Shown piece after piece: positions 1 to 8,804 of a stretch of 53,623 nucleotides of DNA. The notes under the pieces are model-generated. The model was not told the origin of the DNA. It saw only the letters and a list, made by a program, of their open reading frames with translations, and did no database searches. The stretch is from Soonwooa sp. (GTDB lineage: Bacteria > Bacteroidota > Bacteroidia > Flavobacteriales > Weeksellaceae). Made by a program: the position numbers and the translations under genes. The stretch is from positions 1-53,623 of the forward strand of contig NZ_JASLDS010000044.1 of NCBI RefSeq assembly GCF_030151385.1, given 5' to 3'. The number at the start of each line of letters is the position of its first letter. The stretch's first letter is position 1.

Positions 1-30
1 ATCGAAGTTAAAACAAGAAGTTACAAATAA
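1..30 (+). CDS. sdhA: Succinate dehydrogenase flavoprotein subunit, C-terminal end (partial)
   Basis: The first bases read in frame as IEVKTRSYK followed by TAA. SdhA/FrdA proteins typically end in a short motif of the type TRSYK, and the next gene 24 bases downstream is sdhB. This is therefore read as the last nine codons of sdhA, cut by the window edge. The call rests on context and this short ending only. Confidence 0.7.
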   Translation: MEVKTRSYK

Positions 31-54
31 TCTCCAACCAATAAATATAAAATT

Positions 55-822
55 ATGAGTGCAAAAAAAGGCTTAAATCTTACGCTGAAAATTTGGAGAC
101 AAAAAAATAATAAATCCAAAGGTCAATTTGAGACCTACAAAATATCTGACGTTTCTACAGATTCTTCTTTCTTGGAAATGTTAGACATTCTGAACGAGAA
201 CTTAATTAACGAAGGTAAAGAACCAGTAGCTTTCGATCACGACTGTCGTGAGGGTATTTGCGGTATGTGTTCTTTGTACATCAACGGTCGTGCGCACGGT
301 CCAGATACTGGTATCACAACTTGTCAGTTGCACATGCGTCACTTCAAAGATGGAGAAACTATCGTTATTGAACCTTGGAGAAGTGCAGCTTTCCCTGTAA
401 TCAAAGATTTGGTTGTGGATAGAAGTGCTTTCGATAGAGTAATGGCAGCAGGTGGTTTCATCTCTGTTAACACTTCTGGTAGAACAACAGATGCTAACAA
501 TATTTTGGTTCCTAAAGAAGATTCAGACAGAGCAATGGATGCTGCGGCTTGTATCGGATGTGGAGCTTGTGTAGCAACTTGTAAAAATGGTTCTGCAATG
601 CTTTTCGTTGGAGCAAAAGTTTCTCAATACGCTTTATTGCCACAAGGTCAAGTAGAAGCTAAGAGAAGAGTTCTAAACATGGTAACAGCTATGGACGAAG
701 AAGGATTCGGAAACTGTTCTAACACTGGAGCTTGTGAAGTAGAGTGTCCAAAAGGAATTTCTCTAGAAAACATCGCAAGAATGAACAGAGAATATATGTC
801 TGCTTTTGTTGATAAAGGATAA
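55..822 (+). CDS. sdhB: Succinate dehydrogenase/fumarate reductase iron-sulfur subunit
   Basis: Electron-transfer subunit of respiratory complex II. It passes electrons from the flavin of SdhA through three Fe-S clusters towards menaquinone in the inner membrane. The sequence shows the [2Fe-2S] ligands C64, C69, C72 and C90 in the motif DCREGICGMC. The ferredoxin-like C-terminal half carries C166, C169, C172, C176 and then C221, C227, C231, the ligand set for the [4Fe-4S] and [3Fe-4S] clusters. At 255 residues it has the length of the Bacteroidota SdhB group (B. subtilis/Wolinella-type enzyme). It follows the end of sdhA by 24 bases, so it is the last gene of an sdh operon, and a strong terminator lies directly downstream. 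SdhB and FrdB cannot be separated by sequence alone; in this clade the enzyme is normally annotated as SdhB. Confidence 0.96.
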   Translation: MSAKKGLNLTLKIWRQKNNKSKGQFETYKISDVSTDSSFLEMLDILNENLINEGKEPVAFDHDCREGICGMCSLYINGRAHGPDTGITTCQLHMRHFKDGETIVIEPWRSAAFPVIKDLVVDRSAFDRVMAAGGFISVNTSGRTTDANNILVPKEDSDRAMDAAACIGCGACVATCKNGSAMLFVGAKVSQYALLPQGQVEAKRRVLNMVTAMDEEGFGNCSNTGACEVECPKGISLENIARMNREYMSAFVDKG

Positions 823-840
823 GACAATTCTTAGATAAAC

Positions 841-874
841 AAAAACGCCTTTCAAATTTTTGAAAGGCGTTTTT
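841..874 (+). terminator. Rho-independent terminator after sdhB
   Basis: Inverted repeat with arms of about 15 bases (AAAAACGCCTTTCAA and its complement) around a 4-base loop, followed by a T-rich run. It lies 19 bases after the sdhB stop codon. The A-run on the left arm means it could also work for the minus-strand gene that ends at 929. Confidence 0.85.
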
Positions 875-928
875 TATTTTTATTGATTTTAAGCTTGTAT
901 CATTTTTTCAGGACGTTACAATTAAATC

Positions 929-1150
929 TTAAAGATCAAATACGTTTGGTCTTTTAACAACGATACAGTCCTTTATCCAAAGTGTAAAGGCTAAACCTAA
1001 ATAGAATAAAAAGAAAATACCAGCGGTCGCAAAAGTGGAGTAGATGAAGAACACACGCAACTTAGAAACGGGTATTCCCAATTTGCTTCCCATTCTGGTC
1101 AAAACCCCAAACCATTCTCTCTCAAAGCGGTGACGTATATTGTCAATCAT
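929..1150 (-). CDS. PspC-domain small membrane protein
   Basis: A 73-residue protein made almost entirely of one PspC domain. It has a basic amphipathic N-terminus (RHRFEREWFGVLTRMG), a region GIPVSKLRVFFIYST, and one hydrophobic segment at about residues 38-60. PspC proteins are membrane-associated and in proteobacteria take part in the phage-shock envelope-stress response; the role of the stand-alone Bacteroidota versions is not well established. The start codon overlaps the end of the upstream DUF2851 gene by 8 bases, so the two are translationally coupled. Confidence 0.8.
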   Translation of the reverse strand: MIDNIRHRFEREWFGVLTRMGSKLGIPVSKLRVFFIYSTFATAGIFFLFYLGLAFTLWIKDCIVVKRPNVFDL

Positions 1151-2411
1151 GTTTTAAAATCTTAAATCCGATACCGCAATTTAAGCATTTTTTTTCGATG
1201 CAGTTTTCACGATAATGTTGTAGAAAAGCTTGAGATTCCAAAGCCGAATTTATTGGAATTTGCAAATGCTTCCAATGGTCGATAATTTGATTTTTTTCGG
1301 GCTTTAGATTTTTGTAGAAGTCGATTATTTGGTCATTAATGTCTTCGTCTTCGGAAAAATAATATTTAATAGGTAAAAAAACATTGAGGATTATTAGATC
1401 TATAAAATCTTTGGAAAGCGCCGTCGAATGTTCTTTTGTCTGTTTTGAAATTTGATAATGTGTTTCCCAATATTCTGAGCTTTTCACTTTTTCTAAAATT
1501 GAATAAAAATCTTCTATGCTTTTTGCATTGATTATTTTTGAAAATAGATGTGCTTCTTGATGTATTAAAACCGATAATTGCGACAATCGAATCGTAGGAA
1601 AATTTGGCGGTCGCATTTTTGAAAACTTTGGGTTAAATTTCAAATCACTCAGCTTAAATTTTGAAGCTAAAAATTGATATTCTCGTTGCCAAATTTTAGT
1701 TTGTTCATCAATGTTTTCAACAGTGTTTAAAAGTCCAGTAGTTCCCAGAAGTAAAGCTTCTAAACTTGTTTGGTTCGCTCTTATTTTGTTTAAAATATTA
1801 AAACCTAAATAGGAGATCATTTCACTAAAAAGTTCTGCGTTTACTTTTAGTCCAAAACCATAAGCAAGTTGCTCTAACAAGATTTGCTCTTTGTTATTTT
1901 GGGTATTTTTTAGTCGTTCAAAAATGGATTTTCGTTTTTTCTCAAGCTTTTCCAAAAGTTTTTGTTCAGCAAAAAATAAAGGAAGATCGTTTGGTTTTAT
2001 GAGCTTTTCGCAAGCAATAAAATCAAAAGGATTGTCATTGAGATTAATAAGTTTATTTAAAACCGATTCGGAAACATAATTTTTCAGTTCCAGACATGGG
2101 ATGTTTTTTTGTACTAAACTTTCGATGTCGCAATCATCAAAATAGACGACATGAAGAATTAAAGAATCATAATGATCGCTTTTCTCATGTTGGTGAAGAT
2201 ACCAATCCGAGCTTTTGATATGGATTTCGATGTTGCCGACAAAGGTCGTGTTTTGGTATTTAATTTTAGCTAAAGAAAAATCTGGACCTTGATCATAATT
2301 CCATTTTCCAAAATCTAAAACCTCGATGGGAAAACCTTTTGTACACCGAAAATCTAAATTGGAAAACAGTTTTTTGCTCCAGATATATTGCAAAATGTGT
2401 TCGTTCATCAT
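1143..2411 (-). CDS. DUF2851 family protein
   Basis: A 422-residue soluble protein matching the DUF2851 family, which is widespread in Bacteroidota. The N-terminus has the family's recognisable pattern: an LQYIWS-type start, then GFPIEVLDFGKWNYDQGPDF, then an IEIHIKSSDWY stretch with D, H and E residues that resembles a nuclease-like core. The C-terminus carries a CIEKKCLNCGIG cysteine cluster that may bind a metal. The family's function is unknown to me; the nuclease resemblance is an inference from residue patterns only. It is transcribed with the PspC gene that overlaps its end. The first of two adjacent Met codons is used here; the second is equally possible. Confidence 0.8.
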   Translation of the reverse strand: MMNEHILQYIWSKKLFSNLDFRCTKGFPIEVLDFGKWNYDQGPDFSLAKIKYQNTTFVGNIEIHIKSSDWYLHQHEKSDHYDSLILHVVYFDDCDIESLVQKNIPCLELKNYVSESVLNKLINLNDNPFDFIACEKLIKPNDLPLFFAEQKLLEKLEKKRKSIFERLKNTQNNKEQILLEQLAYGFGLKVNAELFSEMISYLGFNILNKIRANQTSLEALLLGTTGLLNTVENIDEQTKIWQREYQFLASKFKLSDLKFNPKFSKMRPPNFPTIRLSQLSVLIHQEAHLFSKIINAKSIEDFYSILEKVKSSEYWETHYQISKQTKEHSTALSKDFIDLIILNVFLPIKYYFSEDEDINDQIIDFYKNLKPEKNQIIDHWKHLQIPINSALESQAFLQHYRENCIEKKCLNCGIGFKILKHD

Positions 2412-2586
2412 GGTGTTTATAGTTTGTGTAACATAAAGTTACATTTTATTTTTATGAATTTCTTTTTATTTCTGTTTTAAAAAAATAAAATGACAACTAA
2501 AGTTTCTTAGATTGTTAAAAAGGAACTCTAATAATTGGAAAAATTATGTTAATTTCGCAGTCGTATAAAACGAATAACACAAACAG

Positions 2587-3360
2587 ATGAAAGAAATAGC
2601 AAGCATTTTTAAAACTTTTTTCGCGTATTTAATTCGCCCACAACTTTATCCAGAGCTTTTCAGAAAGATTTATAAAAATATCTTTCAGAGACAAGCGGCT
2701 TTCAAAGGCAAAGATAGCGCAGAAGAGTGGTGTCGTTCTTTGGCGATAAGTCAAGATGATGCGATTAAAAATATCCTAGATTTTAAGGACTACCAAACGA
2801 TTAATAATCTTTATCCAGACATTATGAAGGAGGCTTCGGAAACCGAAAAAAGTTGCCCAATCAAAATGGGTGGTGCTGGCGCATTGGATTTAATCTATTA
2901 TTTAAATGAATATACTTCTGCGAAGAATTCATTAGAAACTGGTGTTGCTTACGGTTGGTCTTCATTGGCGGCCTTATTGTCTTTACAAAAAAGAAATGGA
3001 ACTTTGTACAGCTCTGATATGCCATATTTAGCGCAAAATGGTGATAAATATGTTGGTTGTGTGGTAGCTGAACATCTTCGCCCAAATTGGAAACTTTTCC
3101 GTTTTGCAGATAAAGAGTCACTTCCAAAGATTTTTGCAGAGCAAAATGAATTTGACTTTATGCACTATGATAGCGACAAATCTTATAATGGCAGAATGTG
3201 GGCATATCCTATTCTGTGGGAGAAATTGAGAAAAGGTGGCATCCTAATGAGTGATGACGTGTCGGATAATGCTGCGTTTATGGATTATTGTGTAAAGAAT
3301 AATCTAAAGCCGCATATTGTTGGATTCGATGATAAATATGCAGCTTTTGTGATTAAGTAA
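2587..3360 (+). CDS. Class I SAM-dependent methyltransferase
   Basis: 257-residue protein with a methyltransferase-24-type Rossmann core. Motif I is the segment SLETGVAYGWSSLAALLSL (about residues 117-135), followed by an acidic strand end (YSSDMPYL), then FDFMHYDSDKSYNGR, and RKGGILMSDDVSDN near the C-terminus. This architecture is common in O-methyltransferase-like enzymes acting on sugars or small molecules. The substrate is not apparent. It stands alone, divergent from the DUF2851 gene. Its stop codon abuts that of bshA on the other strand with no spacer, so there is no dedicated terminator. Confidence 0.8.
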   Translation: MKEIASIFKTFFAYLIRPQLYPELFRKIYKNIFQRQAAFKGKDSAEEWCRSLAISQDDAIKNILDFKDYQTINNLYPDIMKEASETEKSCPIKMGGAGALDLIYYLNEYTSAKNSLETGVAYGWSSLAALLSLQKRNGTLYSSDMPYLAQNGDKYVGCVVAEHLRPNWKLFRFADKESLPKIFAEQNEFDFMHYDSDKSYNGRMWAYPILWEKLRKGGILMSDDVSDNAAFMDYCVKNNLKPHIVGFDDKYAAFVIK

Positions 3361-4488
3361 TTACTTTTTTAGAAGCTTGTTGTAAAGCGCAATATACTGC
3401 GGAATTATATTTTTGATATCAAATAGTTCCGCATTTTCTTTGGCATTAAGTTTCATTTCTGCTAAAAGTTTTTCATCAGAAAGTAGTTGGATTGCATATT
3501 CGGTCATTTTTTCGACATCGCCAATATCTGCTACGAAGCCAGTCTTGCCATTAATATTAACTTCGGGGATTCCGCCAGCATTACTACTGATAACTGGTAC
3601 ACCTGCTGCCATAGCTTCCAAAGCTGCAAGTCCAAAACTTTCTTGTTCTGATGGTAACAAAAAGACATCCGCTAGTTTCAAAATTCTTTGCAAATCATCA
3701 ACTTTTCCTAGAAGTCTAATTTTGGTAATCAATTCTGGATAATCGCTCAAAAAGTTATTGATGACTTCCATATCTGGACCTTCGCCAATAATGACCAACT
3801 TCGAATCGATTGTCTTTTCAACATTTTTAAATATTTCCAAAACATCTTGAATCCTTTTAACGGGACGCAGATTCGAAACGTGGATCAAAATCTTTTCACC
3901 TTTACTAGCGAACTGATCACGACAGCAAACAAATTTTTCAGCGTCGAAAAGTCCGTTATCTATAAAGTTGTTTATCACTTGGATTTCCTTTTTGATATGG
4001 AAATTTTTGAGTGTATCTTGTTTCAAACTTTCCGATACAGAAGTTATGGCGTCAGATTGATTTATCGAAAATTCAACCGCTTTGTTATAACTTGGATGTT
4101 GTCCAACCAAAGTAATATCCGTCCCGTGAAGTGTTGTAATTAACGGAATATCTTTGTCATCTTCCTTCAACATTTGCTTGGCATAAAACGCTGAATATGC
4201 AAATGGAATCGCATAATGCGCATGCAAAATATCCAAATCATAAAGTTTTACAACTTGGTAGATTGTCGATGATAAAGCAATATCATAAGGTGGAAATTTG
4301 AAAAGAGGATAATTCTCTACTTGCACTTTATGGAAAAAAATATTTGCGCGGGTCATGTCCAATCTTGCTGGCAAATTCGAACTTATAAAGTGAACTTCGT
4401 GACCTTGGTTGGCGAGAATCATTCCCAATTCTGTTGCAACGATACCACTTCCACCATAAGTTGGATAACATAATATTCCTATTTTCAT
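3361..4488 (-). CDS. bshA: N-acetyl-alpha-D-glucosaminyl L-malate synthase
   Basis: GT4-family glycosyltransferase that joins GlcNAc from UDP-GlcNAc to L-malate, the first step of bacillithiol synthesis. The N-terminus MKIGILCYPTYGGSGIVATE is diagnostic for BshA, and the length of 375 residues matches the family. The nucleotide-sugar site is visible as PSEQESFGLAALEAMAAG, the GT4 EX7E motif. Bacillithiol is the low-molecular-weight thiol of Firmicutes and many Flavobacteriia. bshB and bshC are not in the window. The gene starts 19 bases after the stop of the GH3 gene on the same strand, so the two are probably co-transcribed. Confidence 0.93.
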   Translation of the reverse strand: MKIGILCYPTYGGSGIVATELGMILANQGHEVHFISSNLPARLDMTRANIFFHKVQVENYPLFKFPPYDIALSSTIYQVVKLYDLDILHAHYAIPFAYSAFYAKQMLKEDDKDIPLITTLHGTDITLVGQHPSYNKAVEFSINQSDAITSVSESLKQDTLKNFHIKKEIQVINNFIDNGLFDAEKFVCCRDQFASKGEKILIHVSNLRPVKRIQDVLEIFKNVEKTIDSKLVIIGEGPDMEVINNFLSDYPELITKIRLLGKVDDLQRILKLADVFLLPSEQESFGLAALEAMAAGVPVISSNAGGIPEVNINGKTGFVADIGDVEKMTEYAIQLLSDEKLLAEMKLNAKENAELFDIKNIIPQYIALYNKLLKK

Positions 4489-4507
4489 AATTTTTCGCTT
4501 GTTAGTT

Positions 4508-6187
4508 TTATAGATCTATTCCGTCACCGTATTTCCAAGTATCGTTTACAAGAACAGGAAGACGTCCAGAAATTTTTGTTTCTCCTGTTATTCCATTTAC
4601 GGCAGCTTTTTGGGAATCTGCGTTATTCTCATAAGCAACTACGATGGTAGAAATGTTTGACGTATCAAGATCTTTTAATGCATAAGGACTGCCAAAAACA
4701 GTCAATATAATTTTATTTTGTTTAGCGGCTTCTTCAATTATTTTTTTAGAAGCATCGGATATTTTATAAGATTTATAAGCTGTGCTGTTGTCTTTATGCA
4801 AGCCTATAAGTATTTTAGAATTTTTTGGAAGCTTAGCAACATCACTCGGTTTAATAACACTAAGATTTATTTGGTTCCATAATTCAATTTGGAATGTACT
4901 ATAAGATGCTTCCTCCAGTGGTAAGTAATATATCTTCTCTTGAGAGGAATCTAAAGGTAAAAGGTTGTTTTTATCCTTTAGAAGCGTTAAAGCATTTTCA
5001 TAAAGATTTTGCACCAATTGTTGATGCGAAGCATTATTGAGGTCAGCAATAACATTATCAGGGTTTTTATTTTCGTATTTATTTAAACCTAAATAATATT
5101 TCGTTAAAAGAATTTTTTTAACACTTTCTTCCAAACGATCTTTTGAGATATCGCCTTTTGCAATGCCTTCAGCAATCAAGCGTTTACCTTCTTTAACACC
5201 TTGGGAGAATAGCATAATATCATTACCTGCTTTAAAGGCCAAAGCATCCAATTGTCCTGGCTGATATCGGTTGGCAACGGCGCCCATATTAAGCGCATCG
5301 GTAATAATTAAACCTTTGTAGCCAAGTTTGTTTTTAAGTAAATCGGTAATAATATTTTTTGAAATCGAGGCAGGTACATTTTTTTCTTTTTCTAAAGCGG
5401 GAACATAGAGATGCGCTACCATTACACCACCAATGCCTTCTTTGAGCAGCGTTTTGTAAGGTGCTAATTCTACTTCTTCAAGTCTAGAGATATTGTGTTC
5501 AACCAAAGGCAAATCGTAATGCGAATCTGCGCTAGTATCGCCATGTCCAGGAAAATGTTTAACCGCTGCTAAAATTTGATTGTCTTGCAATCCAAAGGCA
5601 TAAGCTCTTGCTTTTGCAATGACATTGTTAACATCCGAGCCAAAAGAGCGATTACCAATAATTGGGTTGCTCGGATTGGTGTTAACATCGACTACTGGGG
5701 CAAAATCCCAATTGATACCCATTCTTTTACAATCTGCAGCAATTTGAGCCGCCATATTGTACACTAATTTTTGATCTTGGATAGCGCCTAAAGTTATTGC
5801 CCAAGGGAATTTGTAAGCTTTTGCAATTCTTTGGAAAAGTCCCCATTCGGCGTCCATACCAATCATCATTGGTACTTTGGACCTAGATTGGAATTCGTTA
5901 ACCAAATTAATTTCCATCGCCGCATCATCTTGCATCAAGATAAGTCCTCCAATTTGTTCTTTGGTGACTAAGTTTCTAATCTCTTGGATGTGATCAATAC
6001 CTTTGTTGGTATATAAAGCGACGATAAAGAGTTGTCCTAACTTTTGATCTTCGGAAAGTTGGTTGTAGGTTTTGTCAACCCAATCATGTGCAGCTTTGGT
6101 TTCTTCTGGGCTTATATTTTTAGGAATATATTGCGCTTTGTTAAAAATTGAACCAAAAATTGTGGCAGCTAGAATTAACCTTTTCAT
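4508..6187 (-). CDS. Secreted glycoside hydrolase family 3 (beta-N-acetylhexosaminidase-like)
   Basis: 559-residue GH3 enzyme with an N-terminal signal peptide (about residues 1-18). The signature KHFPGHGD is at residues 210-217, followed by D221 and H223, which form the Asp-His acid/base pair typical of NagZ-type GH3 enzymes. The nucleophile is D297 in the motif LIITDALNMG. The C-terminal 200 residues fit a GH3_C-like domain. NagZ-type enzymes remove beta-linked GlcNAc, for example from muropeptides; a periplasmic or outer-membrane role in peptidoglycan or chitin-fragment turnover is inferred. Some Bacteroidota homologues are fused to a beta-lactamase-like domain; this one is not. It precedes bshA on the same strand. 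Confidence 0.88.
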   Translation of the reverse strand: MKRLILAATIFGSIFNKAQYIPKNISPEETKAAHDWVDKTYNQLSEDQKLGQLFIVALYTNKGIDHIQEIRNLVTKEQIGGLILMQDDAAMEINLVNEFQSRSKVPMMIGMDAEWGLFQRIAKAYKFPWAITLGAIQDQKLVYNMAAQIAADCKRMGINWDFAPVVDVNTNPSNPIIGNRSFGSDVNNVIAKARAYAFGLQDNQILAAVKHFPGHGDTSADSHYDLPLVEHNISRLEEVELAPYKTLLKEGIGGVMVAHLYVPALEKEKNVPASISKNIITDLLKNKLGYKGLIITDALNMGAVANRYQPGQLDALAFKAGNDIMLFSQGVKEGKRLIAEGIAKGDISKDRLEESVKKILLTKYYLGLNKYENKNPDNVIADLNNASHQQLVQNLYENALTLLKDKNNLLPLDSSQEKIYYLPLEEASYSTFQIELWNQINLSVIKPSDVAKLPKNSKILIGLHKDNSTAYKSYKISDASKKIIEEAAKQNKIILTVFGSPYALKDLDTSNISTIVVAYENNADSQKAAVNGITGETKISGRLPVLVNDTWKYGDGIDL

Positions 6188-6299
6188 TTTTTCCGTATCT
6201 AAAAATTAAGTGACTATAAAGATATATCATCATTTTTTATTAAAAAAGAATTGTGGTATATATTTTGGAGTAAATAATTAACGAATAAATTTCAAAACT

Positions 6300-6809
6300 A
6301 TGAAAAAGTATTTGACTATATCAGCATTATCGCTTTTGACTTTGGGCGCGGTAACAAGCTGTACGAGAGATGTTGTACAAGAAGTACAAGTTGATTATCC
6401 ACAAGTGTATGATGTTAAAGGTGTTAATTTTACATCAAACAACAATTACTCTTATAATAAAAGCTTCACAAAAGCAATGTTAGACCAAGATTATGTTGTA
6501 GTCTTTCATCAAAGCGGAACTTTGAATAATGGAAAACCAATTTGGGAGCCAGTTCCGACAGCGATATATCTTAAAAATGGTGACGAAGTTGATTATAACT
6601 ACGACTTTTCAACTGTAGATTTTACGTTATATCTAGGTGGTACAAATACTTCTTTTACTTTGCCTGAATTTGCTTCAAACCAAACCTTTAGAGTAATACT
6701 TGTTCCTGCTGAATTTGGAAAAGGAACAACTAACAATTTGTCAAAAATGAGTTATGATGAAATAATTCAACGTTACAAAATCAACGATTCTAAAGTTGTT
6801 ACTTTGTAA
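6300..6809 (+). CDS. Small lipoprotein of unknown function
   Basis: 169 residues beginning with a lipoprotein signal, lipobox LGAVTSC with the acylated cysteine at about residue 21. The rest is a soluble domain rich in Asn, Thr, Tyr and Val without recognised motifs, probably mostly beta-strand. I do not recognise a family. It is monocistronic: divergent from the GH3 gene and followed by a perfect terminator palindrome shared with the convergent ribA gene. Confidence 0.75.
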   Translation: MKKYLTISALSLLTLGAVTSCTRDVVQEVQVDYPQVYDVKGVNFTSNNNYSYNKSFTKAMLDQDYVVVFHQSGTLNNGKPIWEPVPTAIYLKNGDEVDYNYDFSTVDFTLYLGGTNTSFTLPEFASNQTFRVILVPAEFGKGTTNNLSKMSYDEIIQRYKINDSKVVTL

Positions 6810-6829
6810 TAAGTTGACTTTAAATAAAT

Positions 6830-6859
6830 AAAAAAGCGAGAAAATTTTCTCGCTTTTTT
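6830..6859. terminator. Bidirectional terminator between lipoprotein gene and ribA
   Basis: Perfect 30-base palindrome with 15-base arms (AAAAAAGCGAGAAAA and complement) and T-runs on both strands. It lies between the convergent stops at 6809 and 6864. Confidence 0.85.
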
Positions 6860-6863
6860 TATG

Positions 6864-7460
6864 TTACAAATCTTTGTCGTTAAGAAGATGACCAAAGAAT
6901 TCTTTTTTTGTTTTAAGATAAGAGGAACTATTTTCGTTTGCCTTTATCTGTAAAGGAATCCTTGAATTTAGTTTGATGTTACTTTCTTCAACATATTTTA
7001 ATTTTTCCGGATTGTTGGTCATTAAGTTGACTTCTGTAATTCCTAAAATATTTAAAATTTCTATCGCAACATCAAATTTTCGACCATCTGCAGGAAGTCC
7101 CAATTTTAGATTGGCTTGCACTGTGTCAAATCCTTTTTCTTGAAGCGCATAAGCTTTCAATTTATTGATGATGCCGATATTTCGACCTTCTTGGCGAAGA
7201 TAGACAACAACGCCACCGTTTTTATCAATATAAGATAAAGCCGCATCGAGTTGTGGTCCACATTCGCATTTCAAAGAATGGAAAACTTCACCAGTAATAC
7301 ATTCCGAGTGAAATCTAACATTAACTGCTTTGGAAAAATCTGTATTGTTAGCAATAATTGCCATGTGAGGCATCCAATCATCCTCTCGTTCAGAAAAAGC
7401 TATTATTTTGAAATTGCCCAACTCTGTAGGCACATTAGCTTCAGCTTGTATTTTGAGCAT
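6864..7460 (-). CDS. ribA: GTP cyclohydrolase II (monofunctional)
   Basis: Converts GTP to 2,5-diamino-6-ribosylamino-pyrimidinone phosphate, formate and pyrophosphate, the first step of riboflavin synthesis. The motif HSECITGEVFHSLKCECGPQ supplies the zinc ligands C54, C65 and C67. The following YLRQEGRNIGIINKL segment is the conserved catalytic and GTP-binding region, and MTNNPEKL near residue 147 is also typical. At 198 residues it lacks a DHBP-synthase domain, so it is monofunctional; many Flavobacteriia also carry a fused ribBA elsewhere. It ends a run of minus-strand genes, starting 16 bases after the upstream lipoprotein gene. Confidence 0.94.
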   Translation of the reverse strand: MLKIQAEANVPTELGNFKIIAFSEREDDWMPHMAIIANNTDFSKAVNVRFHSECITGEVFHSLKCECGPQLDAALSYIDKNGGVVVYLRQEGRNIGIINKLKAYALQEKGFDTVQANLKLGLPADGRKFDVAIEILNILGITEVNLMTNNPEKLKYVEESNIKLNSRIPLQIKANENSSSYLKTKKEFFGHLLNDKDL

Positions 7461-7476
7461 TTAATTTAAAGTAAAT

Positions 7477-7938
7477 TTATTTAGTAGTAATGATATCCTT
7501 TGAAGCGTTTTTTTCAACAGCTTCCAAAAGGTTCATATTCGTTTTAATGTTAACCAGATATCTGTTAAGGACTTGATCATCATCCTTGTTAAGATATTTT
7601 CTTAATCTTTGGATGTTTTTGTAGTTGTCTTCGAATTGCTTTTGAGATTTTTTCTTCTCTTTTTCGTTAGAAGATCGTACTGCATAAAGATAATTGGTTA
7701 GGCTTTTTTTGAGTTCGCTAACTTGATTGTTAACTGCAACATTTTTGAATTTAGGAAATGTTGATACCAAATTAGAAATAGTAGAACTATAAGTAATCCT
7801 TTCCGGTGATACATTTCGCTCCGTGTTTGCAGGCAAATCATTTGAAAAAGTATTGTCCGCATAGAAGCCAGTCTCTGAAGAACAAGAAACTAGAAATAGC
7901 GATAACGGCAATAATAAAACTCTAACCCAGCGAATCAT
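7477..7938 (-). CDS. Small lipoprotein of unknown function
   Basis: 153 residues with a basic N-terminus, a hydrophobic stretch and the lipobox LFLVSC (acylated Cys at about residue 19). The mature part is charged and mostly helical (many Lys, Glu, Asn), including the segment NEKEKKKSQKQFEDNYKN. No family recognised. The start codon overlaps the stop of the DUF4254 gene by 4 bases, which indicates translational coupling and a shared role in the cell envelope. Confidence 0.75.
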   Translation of the reverse strand: MIRWVRVLLLPLSLFLVSCSSETGFYADNTFSNDLPANTERNVSPERITYSSTISNLVSTFPKFKNVAVNNQVSELKKSLTNYLYAVRSSNEKEKKKSQKQFEDNYKNIQRLRKYLNKDDDQVLNRYLVNIKTNMNLLEAVEKNASKDIITTK

Positions 7939-8549
7939 TTTTTTTGTGCTTTTTGATATAGGATTGGGTTAAGAGATTCGTCATTATACATTTTCATCTG
8001 CTTGTACGTTTTCATCTTAACATCACCGTTTTCAATATCAATTAGCAATCGGTCTATCGCAGTCATGAGATCTTTTTTCTGCTCCAGCAATACATTCAGT
8101 TTTGCAGAACATTTGGCAACATGCTCAGCGGAAGCATCCTCGCGGATCACTTCTTGATTCATGTGGTATATTTTTAATGCTAAAATTGAAAGTCTGTCAA
8201 TAGCCCAAGCCAAAGTCTCAGAGTTAATTTTTGCATCATTTTTAGGAGTAATATTTTGGAACTTCTCTAGGAACCAATCATCGATGTTTTCTACTAAATC
8301 TGTTCTTTTTTGATTAGAAGAATCGATACGACGTTTTAGTTGTAGTGCGTCCACCGGATTGATATTCTCATCACGGATAATATCCTCCAAATGCCATTGT
8401 ACGGTGTCAATCCAATTCTTTGTATACAAAAAATGTTCCAAGCTGTTAGTTTGGAACGGATTATTTTCTAAAGTATCGACGTTGTCTAATTGATGATAGT
8501 CTTTAATCGACTGATTAAAGATGTCCCAAGCCTGCTCAACAAAGTTCAT
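7935..8549 (-). CDS. DUF4254 domain-containing protein
   Basis: 204-residue helical soluble protein matching DUF4254, a Bacteroidota family. Typical features are the N-terminal QAWDIFNQSIKDYH, the middle NWIDTVQWHLEDIIRDENI segment and the following LKRRIDSSNQKRTDLVE. The function is not known. In related genomes it occurs next to glycosyltransferase or envelope genes; here it sits between tatA and a lipoprotein gene. The gap to tatA is 3 bases and the overlap with the downstream gene 4 bases, so it is part of a tight operon. Confidence 0.82.
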   Translation of the reverse strand: MNFVEQAWDIFNQSIKDYHQLDNVDTLENNPFQTNSLEHFLYTKNWIDTVQWHLEDIIRDENINPVDALQLKRRIDSSNQKRTDLVENIDDWFLEKFQNITPKNDAKINSETLAWAIDRLSILALKIYHMNQEVIREDASAEHVAKCSAKLNVLLEQKKDLMTAIDRLLIDIENGDVKMKTYKQMKMYNDESLNPILYQKAQKK

Positions 8550-8552
8550 TTT

Positions 8553-8750
8553 CTAGTTGTTAGTCGTAGAATTGTTATTGTCTGGCTTTTTGTCTTCCTC
8601 TTTTACAGCATCTTTGAATTCTTTGATTCCTGAGCCTAAACCTTTCATTAATTCAGGGATTTTTTTACCTCCGAATAATAATAATAGGATTAAAGCAACG
8701 ATTAAGATGTGTTGCCAAGAAAGTGCAAGTATAGTTAATGAATGATACAT
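8553..8750 (-). CDS. tatA: Sec-independent protein translocase TatA/TatE family
   Basis: 65-residue TatA-type protein: one N-terminal transmembrane helix (about residues 12-26), then the hinge FGGKKIPELMKGLGSGIK that starts the amphipathic helix, then a polar tail with KKPDNNNSTTNN. TatA oligomers form the conducting element of the twin-arginine pathway, which exports folded proteins across the inner membrane. The FGG hinge is typical. TatA and TatB of Bacteroidota are hard to separate, but the short tail favours TatA/E. A good promoter lies inside the 3' end of the upstream envC-like gene, so tatA can be transcribed separately. Confidence 0.92.
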   Translation of the reverse strand: MYHSLTILALSWQHILIVALILLLLFGGKKIPELMKGLGSGIKEFKDAVKEEDKKPDNNNSTTNN

Positions 8751-8771
8751 TTTTTACGTTTTTTGATTTGA

Positions 8772-8804
8772 CAAAGTTACATTATTTTTTAATACGAAAC
8801 CCAA
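8772..8804 (-). promoter_or_regulatory. Bacteroidota-type promoter for tatA
   Basis: On the minus strand a TTG (8804-8802) is followed after 22 bases by TAACTTTG (8779-8772), fitting the -33/-7 consensus of Bacteroidota sigma factors. Transcription would begin around 8765, just before the tatA start at 8750. The -33 element lies within the last codons of the preceding gene. Confidence 0.5.
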
